Part shown: positions 11,636-23,700 of the stretch, one piece after another
Position numbering within the stretch: position 1 is the first letter of the stretch
How the letters are laid out: every line of letters begins with the position of its first letter
NCBI RefSeq assembly: GCF_029784155.1
Contig: NC_073692.1
Span: forward strand, 18,912,126 to 18,976,125
From: Uranotaenia lowii
Lineage: Eukaryota > Arthropoda > Insecta > Diptera > Culicidae
Direction of reading: 5' to 3'
DNA length: 64,000 bases
Program-made: the position numbers and the translations under genes
The notes under the pieces: model-generated
Told to the model about the DNA's origin: nothing
Databases searched by the model: none
What the model saw: only the letters and a program-made list of their open reading frames with translations

Positions 11636-12630
11636 TAGAGGGGCAGCCATATGGGTCAAGTCGAATTTGGCAAATCGACCATATACATTTTGTCAGGGGG
11701 ATGGCATCCCTATCCTTTGTCATTGAATTTGACAACCATCAAAATTACGGGCTCACGATTTTTGGGCCCTTAACAAACCTGACATTTTTCTGTCAAAGAC
11801 CCAGACTAAATGTCAAATCCTAGAGAATTATGAATGATTGCACACTAACACAACAATCATTTTGGTTTTTAATTGGTAGAAATTTTGACTTTTTCAACTC
11901 CGTACTGCTTTGAGAGGAAAACACAATAAACGTCTCTCCCGAAAGATATAAAAAAAAAGAGAAAGATTCTTGATCGCAAGAAGAACCAGATTTCCATTCC
12001 CCTGCATTTTGAAGATTTGCCCAAAAAAACTGACTGGTGCAAAGTTTCAAAGCGCTCAAAGTTTCGATTTTTTGACCTTCAAAATCACCCAAAGGGGGAA
12101 ATCTGGAAAATCGATAATTTAATTTTGATACCAAATGACTTAGAAATGCATGAAACGTCGAAATCTGGCGATATCTCGGAAAAACAATTTTGGCCCAAAA
12201 TCGACCTTATGGAAATTAGCTTTTTTTCTAAAAACCAGCCGGTTTCGGAAAACCAAGTCCCAGAAAGTGGATTCATGGCATTTTTGTTAGTCATTTGGCA
12301 TCAGAATGAAAATTTCAATTTTCTCGATTTCCTTTTTCAATTTATGCCCAAAATTTTTTTCGAGGTATCACCAGCTTCCGATGTTTTATGCATTTTCAAA
12401 TCAGTTGGCTTCAAAATTATAACTTCGATAAGCTATTCCAATTTTCTTTGTCCCCCATTGGGAGATTTTTGAAGGTAAAAAAAACTGAAACTTTGAGCGT
12501 TTTGAGGCACCTTGAATCAAGTCCGATTGAACTGAAATTTTGCATAGGTCAGTTTATGAGCCAATATACAAAATGTATATGTCGATTTTTAAAATTCGAC
12601 AATTTTGCCCATACATTCATTGCCACCCTA
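11636..12630. mobile_element. Foldback/MITE-like element with long imperfect inverted arms
   Basis: The left end (TAGAGGGGCA, then CAAATCGACCATATACATTT) and the reverse complement of the right end (TAGGGTGGCA, then AAAATCGACATATACATTTT) match in order. Further in, about 12040-12200 on one strand matches about 12340-12530 on the other (CTCAAAGTTTC.GTTTTTT.CCTTC, then the AAATCTGG/TCCAATTTT area). The arms are therefore several hundred bases long and the element folds back on itself. There is no transposase. A single-arm relative lies at 1860-2070. Confidence 0.6.
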
Positions 12631-13740
12631 ATGTACACAGTAAATCGAAATCGCCCGACTCTGTAATTCATTTAAAAGAAACAGTTCTACTATAAGAAAA
12701 TTTTCGGTAATCGATCAACCTGACGTTTCTTTTTCACAGAACTTCTTTACTCGCTTCTTGAAAAATCGAAATTCGCTATTTTATATGTAAACAAATCTTT
12801 TTCCGATACAAAAAACCACCGAGCATATGGTAACAAAATCTGTCAATCAGTGTAGCTATCAGAGCAAACGTCATATTCGACTGTCATTTTATTTGATAGG
12901 TTCGTGATTCGGTCCACATAAAATAGTGTCATTTGAAGTAACATTTCGGCACAGAAATCGCCATTTTCAGAAAACTTCATATTAGACGATTAGCGTATTG
13001 TGAACGGTAAATGTTGAACCATTTAAATTTTCTATCTCTGATATCAAAGTAATGATTGGTAAGTACCAATTAGTTTAATTTTATAAAGAAAAATGTTAAA
13101 AACGCAGGTTGTGGGGGATTGGAGTTAACTTTATTCAAGTACTTAAATAGCTACACATTACATTGGCGATAGCTAATTGTCACGTTCCACTTCTCATATT
13201 CCCTAACCGGGAAAGTACTGATTTCTCAACGAGTACTTGGTTATTTCTTTTCAGAATTTCTGGCTACACTGTTGTGTTACCACTCGTTGTTGTGTAAACA
13301 TTTGTACTGTCATTATCATCACTATTCTATTGTTCTCTGCACTGAACCTCGAAAATACTCAAACTTGAGAACTTCCGCACCAATCCGAATGAAACTTCCT
13401 CCCTACCGGTTTGGCTATTGGCGGCTTAGCCCAAACGTTAAGATCTTTTGAGAAAACTCATCCCCCAAAATCTGATACCACAATAAAATGAAAACCAAAA
13501 TATGCGAGATTTTCTGCGAATGAAGGCGGAATAAAAGTTATCCCCAAAAAACAGTTATCCGCTTTAAATTTATCCCCCAAACCCAAATCTGCCCAGAAAC
13601 AGTTCTCTGCTTTTTGATTTTTTTTACAAACTTGAGTTGTCAATATTGAACTCAGGTTTGGGGGGTGGGAGTTCTCAAGTTTGTATATTTTTGAGTTTCA
13701 GTGTGCAATAAAATTGATTGCAAATTTGCGCAAAGAGGAC
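12631..13740. other. Intergenic, nothing recognised
   Basis: AT-rich sequence without a convincing reading frame or repeat. There is a local run of ACTTGAGAACT/AGTTCTCAAGTTTG-like words at 13360-13700 but no larger structure. Confidence 0.4.
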
Positions 13741-13750
13741 AGAACCACAC

Positions 13751-14045
13751 TGAACCAAATTGGGCGATTAAATTTAACGCGTCGTTTTAATAAATCTTAT
13801 TATTCACAGTCAAATTTTAGCTTTTAAATTATATTTTAAAAAATATAGGAAAATCCAATAAATTGTATCTGCCTCACTCACTTGGTAAAATGCAAAGGAC
13901 AATCCAATAATTATTAAACTAAATTGGGCTATGAAATTTATAGGTCAATCTAATAAATCTTATCATTCAGTGTGTGATAGAAGCTAACGATAAATCCATT
14001 ACGAAATATAGGAAAATCCAATGAATTTTAGATGCTCGTTATACC
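13751..14045. repeat. Two-copy diverged tandem duplication, period about 160 bp
   Basis: Both copies show, in order, AAATTGGGC, TTTAATAAATCTTAT or TCTAATAAATCTTAT, ATTCA, and AATATAGGAAAATCCAAT. The copies start near 13757 and 13917. The repeat lies just upstream of the small spliced candidate gene. Confidence 0.55.
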
Positions 14046-14274
14046 TAATAAAACATATATGAAATTCCTATACATTTCATTATTCTGAAGTTAGAACACA
14101 TGTTGACGTGCCTCAGTCGTGATATCTCTGTTAATTTGTTTGGGAAATATAAACCCAAAAGAACGCTCGTTTGTGTTTTGTGCCAGTAGTAATTTTTCGC
14201 CGGAGGATTTTATCAGCTGAGTGGCAGAGATAACTTAAATTTCATCGCTGTGATATAGGCAAACATTTATGAAC

Positions 14275-14338
14275 GTAAGTTAAAAAAGTGGAATGGCTGA
14301 ACTACTTGATGTTTATATTTTAATATCTATTCTAACAG
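14275..14338 (+). other. Putative first intron of the small spliced transcript
   Basis: ATGAAC|GTAAGT at 14274/14275 is a strong donor and TCTATTCTAACAG ending at 14338 a good acceptor 64 bases away, a usual size for a short insect intron. Joining these exons makes a very short upstream frame (MNVKPGS then stop) ahead of the main one. Confidence 0.35.
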
Positions 14339-14357
14339 GTAAAACCCGGGTCTTAAA

Positions 14358-14434
14358 ATGAGGGACAGCAGCGGAGGAAAACAGATCCGAATTTCAGCGA
14401 GAATGCGCACGGTTCCATTCTTCGACATGCATAG
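14358..14434 (+). CDS. Small uncharacterised protein, first coding exon of a spliced candidate
   Basis: The frame starts ATG AGG GAC AGC (MRDSSGGKQIRISARMRTVP) and runs 25 codons plus two bases to ATAG|GTAATT at 14434. Splicing to 14493 keeps the frame open. No family is recognised; the peptide is basic with no signal sequence or membrane segment. This could equally be a non-coding transcript that happens to contain a 70-codon frame. The splice sites, not the protein, are the stronger evidence. Confidence 0.35.
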
Positions 14435-14492
14435 GTAATTCATTTTTTTAAACATAATTCGATTGAAACTTGAAGCGGATTTTTTTTTTCAG

Positions 14493-14628
14493 GAAACATA
14501 AAACCACCAGAACAATAGCACCCAATCCGCCGAATCTGGATTTATGTACCAGCCAGGATCAACATGCATCAGGCATGACACTGCGTCCCACCATCCATAA
14601 CAAGTGTTTGAAGTGCAGTGCAGTGTAA
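14493..14628 (+). CDS. Small uncharacterised protein, last coding exon
   Basis: A long pyrimidine tract and CAG precede G|AAA CAT AAA at 14493. The frame ends ...HNKCLKCSAV at TAA 14626-14628, giving 70 residues in all. The C-terminus carries a CLKC pair and one further cysteine upstream (LDLCTSQ). An AATAAA lies 26 bases after the stop, completing a plausible tiny gene. Function unknown. Confidence 0.35.
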
Positions 14629-14653
14629 CTTTTTTAATATCTTGATTCTTTAT

Positions 14654-14659
14654 AATAAA
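14654..14659 (+). terminator. Poly(A) signal AATAAA of the small spliced candidate
   Basis: AATAAA 26 bases beyond the TAA at 14628, followed by T-rich sequence. Confidence 0.4.
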
Positions 14660-15839
14660 TGTTTGAATCAAATAATTTTGGTTAAATTTGTTTATTTTTA
14701 TAAATAAGATGAGAAATAGAAATTAAATTACAGGCATATTTGATTTCAATGATGGAACCATTCATTACACTAGTTTTAATGATAAATCGTAATAATTTAG
14801 CTCTATATAACATTCATTGACAATTCTGATAAAATAAATCATTTGTCTTGTGATAAAAAGTATTGGATTTTCCTTTAGTGCGAAAACACTAGAATTCCCA
14901 ATAAACCTTATAGCCGGATTTTGTTCAGTGCAGACAAACTGTAATGGTTCTTCGACGGCGAATGCTGCAGATCTTCTGCTGCTGGATCGGGCCGATCCTC
15001 AACGATTGTTTCTGGATGATCCGAAGCGTAAGTGTCCACAAAAAAAAAAACAAACATTTTCAACATATTAACGAGCTTCTGTACACACTTAGATTGCATT
15101 TATCCCGCTCGGGACCACGATTCTCGGTATCACTGGAAAACTGTTCAATTCAAACGAAATTCGAAAGAGAACTCACTCGAATCTCGGGGCGCTTCATCGC
15201 TTCTGAAATCCGAGTCAAACTTGCTACGAGAGCAGAGGATCTTAAAGTGTCCCCGTACTATCAGGATAGTGTTCTGTGAATCACGGGAGCCCCTGTTTTA
15301 GTCAAATTTTCTCTCTCCTGTGTAGGAAAACAACAGTTTTTCCAGTCCTTTTCACTCGATCATAAAATTTAAAACCGTCAAACGTTTCAACTCGTCATAT
15401 TTTGCAGTTACGTTCGTTTGTTGCTCGTGTGAGAAAACAACGATTTTTTCTGTCCTTTCTACCGTCTGGGTGTAAACAGCAACAAGATTTTCTTTAAGGT
15501 TAGTTTCAATCACTTGTTAAAGTATTAAGTGTTGGAAAAAGGAAACAAATCAATGATTTTTATCTACAGAGCCGCAGATCGTCGAACAGCCGGCAAAGTT
15601 TATTCCGGTACGTTTGGCTACCGGAAGATGCATGATCCGTGCGGTAAGCTCTGCGTAAGTAGTCTCAACCGCGCTCTAGAGTTCATGCAAATGCTCTTCA
15701 TCCCGCAGCGGGATCTTGGACAGATCAACAATGCCCGCAAACAGCCGCCGGATTAAAAGCAGGAAAAACGAGTGCAGTTTTTTTAAAATAATAGTGTTAT
15801 GTGTCAAAATATAACACATGTACCTGAAACCACAGAGAA
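14660..15839. other. Intergenic before the gap; possible exon fragments but no gene model
   Basis: Several short plus-strand frames occur, for example about 14944-15279 and 15529-15756. GTAAGT is seen at about 15008 and 15655, and CCCGCAG at about 15709. None shows a protein family, and the assembly gap cuts off whatever follows. A low-copy 5' UTR or non-coding transcript is possible. Confidence 0.3.
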
Positions 15840-16339
15840 NNNNNNNNNNNNNNNNNNNNNNNNNNNNNNNNNNNNNNNNNNNNNNNNNNNNNNNNNNNNN
15901 NNNNNNNNNNNNNNNNNNNNNNNNNNNNNNNNNNNNNNNNNNNNNNNNNNNNNNNNNNNNNNNNNNNNNNNNNNNNNNNNNNNNNNNNNNNNNNNNNNNN
16001 NNNNNNNNNNNNNNNNNNNNNNNNNNNNNNNNNNNNNNNNNNNNNNNNNNNNNNNNNNNNNNNNNNNNNNNNNNNNNNNNNNNNNNNNNNNNNNNNNNNN
16101 NNNNNNNNNNNNNNNNNNNNNNNNNNNNNNNNNNNNNNNNNNNNNNNNNNNNNNNNNNNNNNNNNNNNNNNNNNNNNNNNNNNNNNNNNNNNNNNNNNNN
16201 NNNNNNNNNNNNNNNNNNNNNNNNNNNNNNNNNNNNNNNNNNNNNNNNNNNNNNNNNNNNNNNNNNNNNNNNNNNNNNNNNNNNNNNNNNNNNNNNNNNN
16301 NNNNNNNNNNNNNNNNNNNNNNNNNNNNNNNNNNNNNNN
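15840..16339. other. Assembly gap of 500 N
   Basis: Exactly 500 unresolved bases, a round number that suggests a scaffolding placeholder and not a measured length. Flanking sequences show no obvious shared repeat. Confidence 0.99.
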
Positions 16340-18379
16340 CCGCTAAAAATCGAGAGTTAACCAGGTGATGTGCCACCTGGAAGAATTTGGTGGACTATGG
16401 TAGAAAATGAGGGGTTATTTTGGGATGTATGTATTGTTGTTATGAGCTACTTTTTAAATTTGAGTTTTTTCAATAAAAAATACATATACCTATTTAAATC
16501 AAAATAATGTAATGAAGACTGTTTCAACCTCACATCACCCTAAACGCTAACCAGAAGCAAACAAACATCGGCGATAATTGTCATCACACCCGGAAATCAA
16601 ATCAAACGAAATTCATCCATTGGAACACGACAACGAGGAAGGACAGATTGCGACAGAATCGAAAAAAAAAACAGGCAACAACAACAAAACAAACCAAGAA
16701 GGGATGCTGCGGATGCCTGCCTATTTATCTCCCCAGCAGTCAGTCGGTGTAATCTTTGTGTAAACATCGACAAAACTGTCATTCCCGGAGGAAATAAACG
16801 GTAGCAGGAGAACCCCAGAAAATTCCATTCCGAAAGCCGCACGCAATATTTGTTGTTCCAAATTAAAACTAAACATGATCAAAATATGATTCTTCATGGG
16901 ACAGAGTTGTGGTCCCTCCCGGGAAAAGTGGTGGGGAATTATTTAAACGAGCTCAATTTCGCCATCGGCACTTCGGCAGGTCGGTCGGGTCTATCAGGTT
17001 ACACTTTTCGGTAGGGCTTATTTTGGGTGAGGAGCACGACACCAGCAGCGGGATACAAATCTCTCATCGGCCTGAGCTGAGTGCTTCTTCAAACAGATCA
17101 TCATTATTATGCTTCACCCCTTTTTTTTTCGAAGGAAAGTGTGGTTGAGATTTCTTCTTTGCTTTGTTTTTGGTATCCATTAGAGCTGATCATCTTCCGT
17201 TTGATCCATTTGGGACAACAGGATCATAATATTTAAAAATATTTGTGCTTATTAGGAAAAATAAACCTTAAAGCTATGGGCAGGGAGCTACTTAGAGAAT
17301 CGTATGTCCAAAAGTGAGCAATCAGAATCTTTAAGTAATCTCTAATGTAGAGCAAAAAGAATGTGATAACCAAAAAGAGAATTTGCTTTATATTTTTCAG
17401 TTTCATTTTGTTATTAAAAAAGAAAGTTTTAGGTTTTAAATAGTTGAACGTATTTCAAACTGATAACCGTTTACCCGTTTACGAAAATTGCCCCATAAAT
17501 AGTTGTAAACAACTGGTCCAACAATGCTACCCTGTGGTTCATCAAGTGGTATTCTCGGAATTTTTTGTTTGGCGCTTACAAACTAGTAAATAATGCAAAT
17601 TTTTAAGTTAACGTAAACCTTTAGAATCTTTATACCACAATTATGGAAAATTTGAGAAAAATTTAAAAAATGTGAACGGATAACTGTTTTATCGTTCTCC
17701 TGAGACTCATTTAATCTTATCCAAACAGTTTTGCCTTTCCGTCGTTTTGATTCTCGTTGTAGGGGGAATTTTGATTAGTTGAATCATATCGCTGCTGGAC
17801 ATCGGTCAATCGGACGCTATTGACCGGATAAGTTTAATGATCCCAAACACACCGATCCGCCCCAAAAGCCTTTATGTAAACCCCTTCCCGCTTTTGGCTA
17901 AAAGCAGTTTGTGAAAAGTTGAAATTTCCCAGATTTTCAACGCCACACTTGACATGTAATGTATGTCACTGCCAGCAGCTGTCCTATTAGTGTGACATGC
18001 ACAGGGAAAGTCCCGCAACTTACCACAAAACGCTTCCCACCCACCCACGCGCTCATCCGAATTGAAAAACTTCAGGCCAACCGTTTCCGGAACGTTTCAT
18101 CGTCGGTTGAAGGTACGTAAACCGAAACCGTTTTAAAGCCACCCAACGCGAGCCACGCCAAAATCTCGCTTTTCACCGAAAAGGGGAAGTTTTCGCCCTA
18201 TGCTTTTGCGGTCTCTCCACATAATCCTACTTTCAGCGGGCAATTCAAGGCAAGCGATGATGACAGGTTTCCACCCTCGATTTTCCTCTTGGAACGGATT
18301 GTACAACCGTTTTATTTCTACTTTTTATTTTCTCTAACCAATTATCGGTGTTAGAAATACGTTAAAATTGTGAATTTAC
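16340..18379. other. Intergenic, nothing recognised
   Basis: Moderately AT-rich sequence with some GC-richer parts (about 16900-17150 and 17800-18300) that could be regulatory or untranslated. No coding exon with a family match and no clear repeat. Confidence 0.4.
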
Positions 18380-18775
18380 AAAAGTTTCAACATTTGATAA
18401 AAGGAGAAAAATGAGAAGAATGGGCAAAAATTATGAAAAAAAAAAACAGAATTGACAAAAAAATGACAAAAATAACAAAAATTGCACAAAAATGCCACAA
18501 TCATTTCACAAACAACATTACATAACAAAAAAATGGAGCAAAAACGATACCAAGAACATAAACATAACACAAAAATGACCCAAATGTGACTCATAATTGA
18601 CAAAAAAGACAATAAACTGATGCAAAAATTACACGAAAATGGCAAATGATTAAAGATCGTCAGAAATGACGAAACTAACAAAAATGAGAAAAACGTTAAA
18701 AATATTAAAAATGGAAAATTGACAAAAATGACAAAAAAAGCAAAAATTAAAAAGTTCTGTCATTTTTATATTTAT
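18380..18775. repeat. Degenerate edge of the TGACAAAAA array
   Basis: Words such as TGACAAAAA, TGACAAAAATAACAAAA and TGACACAAAAATG are scattered with many variants. This is the eroded margin of the array that follows, here in the TGACAAAAA orientation. Confidence 0.6.
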
Positions 18776-19934
18776 GTTTCTTTTATCATTTTTGACATTG
18801 TTGTCATTTTTGTCATTTTTGTCATTTTTGTCATTTTTGTCATTTTTGTCATTTTTGTCATTTTTCATTTTTCATTTTTGTCATTTTTGTCATTTTTGTC
18901 ATTTTTGTCATTTTTGTCATTTTTGTCATTTTTGTCATTTTTGTCATTTTTGTCATTTTTGTCATTTTTGTCATTTTGTGTCATTTTTGTCATTTTGGTC
19001 ATTTTTGTCATTTTTGTCATTTTTGTCATTTTTGTCATTTTTGTCCTTTTTGTCATTTTTGTTATTTTTGTCATTTTTGTCATTTTTGTCATTTTTGTCA
19101 TTTCTGTCATGATTGCCATTTTTGTCATTTTCGTCATTTTTGTAATTTTTGTCTTTTAAGTCTTTTTTATAATTTTCGGCAATTTTTGTCATTTGTGTCA
19201 TATTTTTCATTTTTCTCATTTTTTTTAAATTTTATGCCATTTTTGTCTTTCGCAATTGATGTCTTTTGTCTTTTTTGTCATTTTTATCATTTTAAAACAT
19301 TTTTGTCATGTTTGACATTTTTATTTTTGTATTATTTGTCATTTTTGTCATTTTGGTCAATTTAATTTTTGTCATTATTGTCATTTCTGTCATTTTTGTC
19401 AAAATTTTCATTTTTGTCATTTTCGTCATTTTTGGCAATTGATGTCTTTTGTCTTTTGCCATTTTTATCATTTTAAAACATTTTTGTCATGTTTGACATT
19501 TTTATTTTTGAATAATATGTCATTTTTGTCATTTTGGTCAATTTTTATTTTTGTCATTTTTGTCATAATTTACATTTTTGTCGTTTTCGTCATTTTTGTC
19601 ATTTTTGTTATTTTTGTCATTCGTGCCTTTTTTGTCATTTTTCTCGTTTTTTCCTTTTTTGTCATTTTTGTCATTTTGGTGATTTTTGTCATTTTTGTGA
19701 TTTTTGTCATTTATGTCATTTTTGTTTTTCGTAATTGATGTCTTTTGTCATTTTTATCATATTTGTCATTTTGGTCTGTTTTGTCATCTTTGTCATTTTC
19801 GTCATTTTTGTCATTTTTGTCATTTTTATTATTTATGTCATTTTCGTGAGTTTTGGCATGGGATTTTTGTCATTTTTGACATTTTCGGCATTTTTGTCAT
19901 TTTTGACATTTTTGTCTTTTGTCATTTTTGTCAA
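18776..19934. repeat. 9-bp tandem array, TTTTTGTCA orientation, partly degenerate
   Basis: Runs of TTTTTGTCA are near-perfect at about 18800-19110, then become irregular to 19934 with variants such as TTTTGGTCA, TTTTCGTCA and TTTTTGACA. Two internal blocks, near 19250-19360 and 19440-19550, repeat a longer phrase (TGATGTCTTTTGTCTTTT, then CATTTTTATCATTTTAAAAC), so part of the array duplicated as a roughly 190-bp unit. Confidence 0.9.
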
Positions 19935-21478
19935 ATGACAAAAATGACAAAAGTGACAAAAATGACAAAAATGACAAAAATGACAAAAATGACAAAAATG
20001 ACAAAAATGACAAAAATGACAAAAATGACAAAAATGACAAAAATGACAAAAATGACAAAAATGACAAAAATGACAAAAATGACAAAAATGACAAAAATGA
20101 CAAAAATGACAAAAATGACAAAAATGACAAAAATGACAAAAATGACAAAAATGACAAAAATGACAAAAATGACAAAAATGACAAAAATGACAAAAATGAC
20201 AAAAATGACAAAAATGACAAAAATGACAAAAATGACAAAAATGACAAAAATGACAAAAATGACAAAAATGACAAAAATGACAAAAATGACAAAAATGACA
20301 AAAATGACAAAAATGACAAAAATGACAAAAATGACAAAAATGACAAAAATGACAAAAATGACAAAAATGACAAAAATGACAAAAATGACAAAAATGACAA
20401 AAATGACAAAAATGACAAAAATGACAAAAATTACAAAAATGACAAAAATGACAGAAATGACAAAAATGGCAAAAATGACAAAAACGACAAAAATGGCAAA
20501 AATGACAAAAATGACAAAAATGACAAAAATGACAAAAATGACAAAAATGACAAAAATGACAAAAATGACAAAAATGACAGAAATGACAAAAATGGCAAAA
20601 ATGACAAAAACGACAAAAATGGCAAAAATGACAAAAACGACAAAAATGACAAAAATGACATAAATGACAAAAATGACAAAAATGACAAAAATGACAAAAA
20701 TGACAAAAATGACAAAAATGACAAAAATGACAAAAATGACAAAAATGACAAAAATGACAAAAATGACAAAAATGACAAAAATGACAAAAATGACAAAAAT
20801 GACAAAAATGACAAAAATGACAAAAATGACAAAAATGACAAAAATGACAAAAATGACAAAAATGACAAAAATGACAAAAATGACAAAAATGACAAAAATG
20901 ACAAAAATGACAAAAATGACAAAAATGACAAAAATGACAAAAATGACAAAAATGACAAAAATGACAAAAATGACAAAAATGACAAAAATGACAAAAATGA
21001 CAAAAATGACAAAAATGACAAAAATGACAAAAATGACAAAAATGACAAAAATGACAAAAATGACAAAAATGACAAAAATGACAAAAATGACAAAAATGAC
21101 AAAAATGACAAAAATGACAAAATGACAAAAATGACAAAAATGACAAAAATGACAAAAATGACAAAAATGACAAAAATGACAAAAATGACAAAAATGACAA
21201 AAATGACAAAAATGACAAAAAAGACAAAAATGACAAAAATGACAAAAATGACAAAAATGACAAAAATGACAAAAATGACAAAAATGACAAAAATGACAAA
21301 AATGACAAAAATGACAAAAATGACAAAAATGACAAAAATGACAAAAATGACAAAAATGACAAAAATGACAAAAATGACAAAAATGACAGAAATGACAAAA
21401 ATGACAAAAATGACAAAAATGACAAAAATGACAAAAATGACAAAAATGACAAAAATGACAAAAATGACAAAAATGACG
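19935..21478. repeat. 9-bp tandem array, TGACAAAAA orientation, nearly perfect
   Basis: About 170 head-to-tail copies of TGACAAAAA with very few changes. A cluster of variants (AGAAATGAC, ATGGCAAAA, ACGACAAAA) occurs at 20451-20500 and again 126 bases later, showing a higher-order duplication of 14 units. One unit is a base short at about 21119. Because 9 is a multiple of 3 and the unit has no stop, every frame stays open; these are not genes. Confidence 0.97.
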
Positions 21479-21570
21479 CAAAAATGACATAAAAATTGCA
21501 CATCACTCATATTAAAATGACGCAAAAATGAAAAATATGACAAAAAAACAAAAATAATAAAAATGAAAAG

Positions 21571-23036
21571 TAAAAATGACAAAAATGACAAAAATGACAA
21601 AAATGACAAAAATGACAAAAATGACAAAAATGACAAAAATGACAAAAATGACAAAAATGACAAAAATGACAAAAATGACAAAAATGACAAAAATGACAAA
21701 AATGACAAAAATGACAAAAATGACAAAAATGACAAAAATGACAAAAATGACAAAAATGACAAAAATGACAAAAATGACAAAAATGACAAAAATGACAAAA
21801 ATGACAAAAATGACAAAAATGACAAAAATGACAAAAATGACAAAAATGACAAAAATGACAAAAATGACAAAAATGACAAAAATGACAAAAATGACAAAAA
21901 TGACAAAAATGACAAAAATGACAAAAATGACAAAAATGACAAAAATGACAAAAATGACAAAAATGACAAAAATGACAAAAATGACAAAAATGACAAAAAT
22001 GACAAAATTGACAAAAATGACAAAAATGACAAAAATGACAAAAATGACAAAAATGACAAAAATGACAAAAATGACAAAAATGACAAAAATGACAAAAATG
22101 ACAAAAATGACAAAAATGACAAAAATGACAAAAATGACAAAAATGACAAAAATGACAAAAATGACAAAAATGACAAAAATGACAAAAATGACAAAAATGA
22201 CAAAAATGACAAAAATGACAAAAATGACAAAAATGACAAAAATGACAAAAATGACAAAAATGACAAAAATGACAAAAATGACAAAAATGACAAAAATGAC
22301 AAAATTGACAAAAATGACAAAAATGACAAAAATGACAAAAATGACAAAAATGACAAAAATGACAAAAATGACAAAAATGACAAAAATGACAAAAATGACA
22401 AAAATGACAAAAATGACAAAAATGACAAAAATGACAAAAATGACAAAAATGACAAAAATGACAAAAATGACAAAAATGACAAAAATGACAAAAATGACAA
22501 AAATGACAAAAATGACAAAAATGACAAAAATGACAAAAATGACAAAAATGACAAAAATGACAAAAATGACAAAAATGACAAAAATGACAAAAATGACAAA
22601 AATGACAAAAATGACAAAAATGACAAAAATGACAAAAATGACAAAAATGACAAAAATGACAAAAATGACAAAAATGACAAAAATGACAAAAATGACAAAA
22701 ATGACAAAAATGACAAAAATGACAAAAATGACAAAAATGACAAAAATGACAAAAATGACAAAAATGACAAAAATGACAAAAATGACAAAAATGACAAAAA
22801 TGACAAAAATGACGAAAATGACAAAAATGACAAAAATGACAAAAATGGCAAAAATGACAAAAATGACAAAATTGACAAAAATGACAAAAATGACAAAAAT
22901 GACAAAAATGACAAAAATGACAAAAATGACAAAAGTGACAAACATGACAAAAATGACAAAAATGACAAAAATGACAAAAATGACAAAAATGAAAAAAATG
23001 ACAAAAATAACAAAAATGACAAAATTTGCAAAAACT
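21571..23036. repeat. Second block of the 9-bp TGACAAAAA array
   Basis: After about 90 bases of irregular sequence (21479-21570) the same unit resumes for about 160 copies. Single-base variant ATTGACAAA units at 22008 and 22305 are 297 bases (33 units) apart, hinting at another higher-order duplication. Order decays after about 22800. Confidence 0.97.
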
Positions 23037-23700
23037 GACTCAAAAATGACACAAAAATGACACAAAAATGACACAAAAATGACACAAAAATGACACGAAA
23101 ATGACCCGAAATTGACACAAAAATGACACAAAAATGACACAAAAATGACAAAAATGACAAAAATGACACATAAATGACACAAATATGACACAAAAATGAT
23201 ACAAAAGTGACACAAAAGTGACACAAAAATGACACAAATGAGACACAAAAATAAGTCAAAAAATTTGACAAAATCGACACAAAAATGACACAAAAATGAC
23301 ACAAAAATGACACAAAATTACACAAAAATTACACAAAAATTACAATATATGACACAAAAATTACAATAAAATGACACAAAAATGACACAAAAATGACACA
23401 AAGTGACACAAAAATGAGAAAAAATGACACAAAAATAACACAGAAATTACACAAAAATTATAAAAATGATTCAAATAACAAAAAAGACACAAAAATGACA
23501 AAAATGACACAAAAATCACCAAAGTGATTAAAATAACAAAAATGACAGAAATGACATAAATAACAAAAATTACAGAAATGACAAAAATCAAAAAAATTTC
23601 AAAAATCGCAAAAATGGCAAAAATTACAAAATAAACAAAAATGAAAAAAAAATTGAAAAACTCCATAAATTACAATAATGAAAAAAATGACAAAAATAAC
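23037..23700. repeat. 11-bp variant array TGACACAAAAA and degenerate tail
   Basis: The unit changes from 9 bp to 11 bp by a CA insertion (TGACACAAAAA), seen in near-perfect runs at about 23040-23100, 23210-23240 and 23270-23310. It then mixes with the shorter form and fades out by about 23700. Confidence 0.85.

Noticed and set aside
15799..16376. Frames spanning the N block
   Set aside because: The residues are unknown; only the gap makes them look open.
18776..23036. CRISPR array
   Set aside because: Units are 9 bp with no spacers, and the genome is eukaryotic.
19704..23325. Very long open frames (hundreds of residues of MTK, KND, SFL, HFC or IFV repeats) on both strands
   Set aside because: They follow automatically from a stop-free 9-bp unit repeated in phase. 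No start context, no splice structure and no non-repeat domain.
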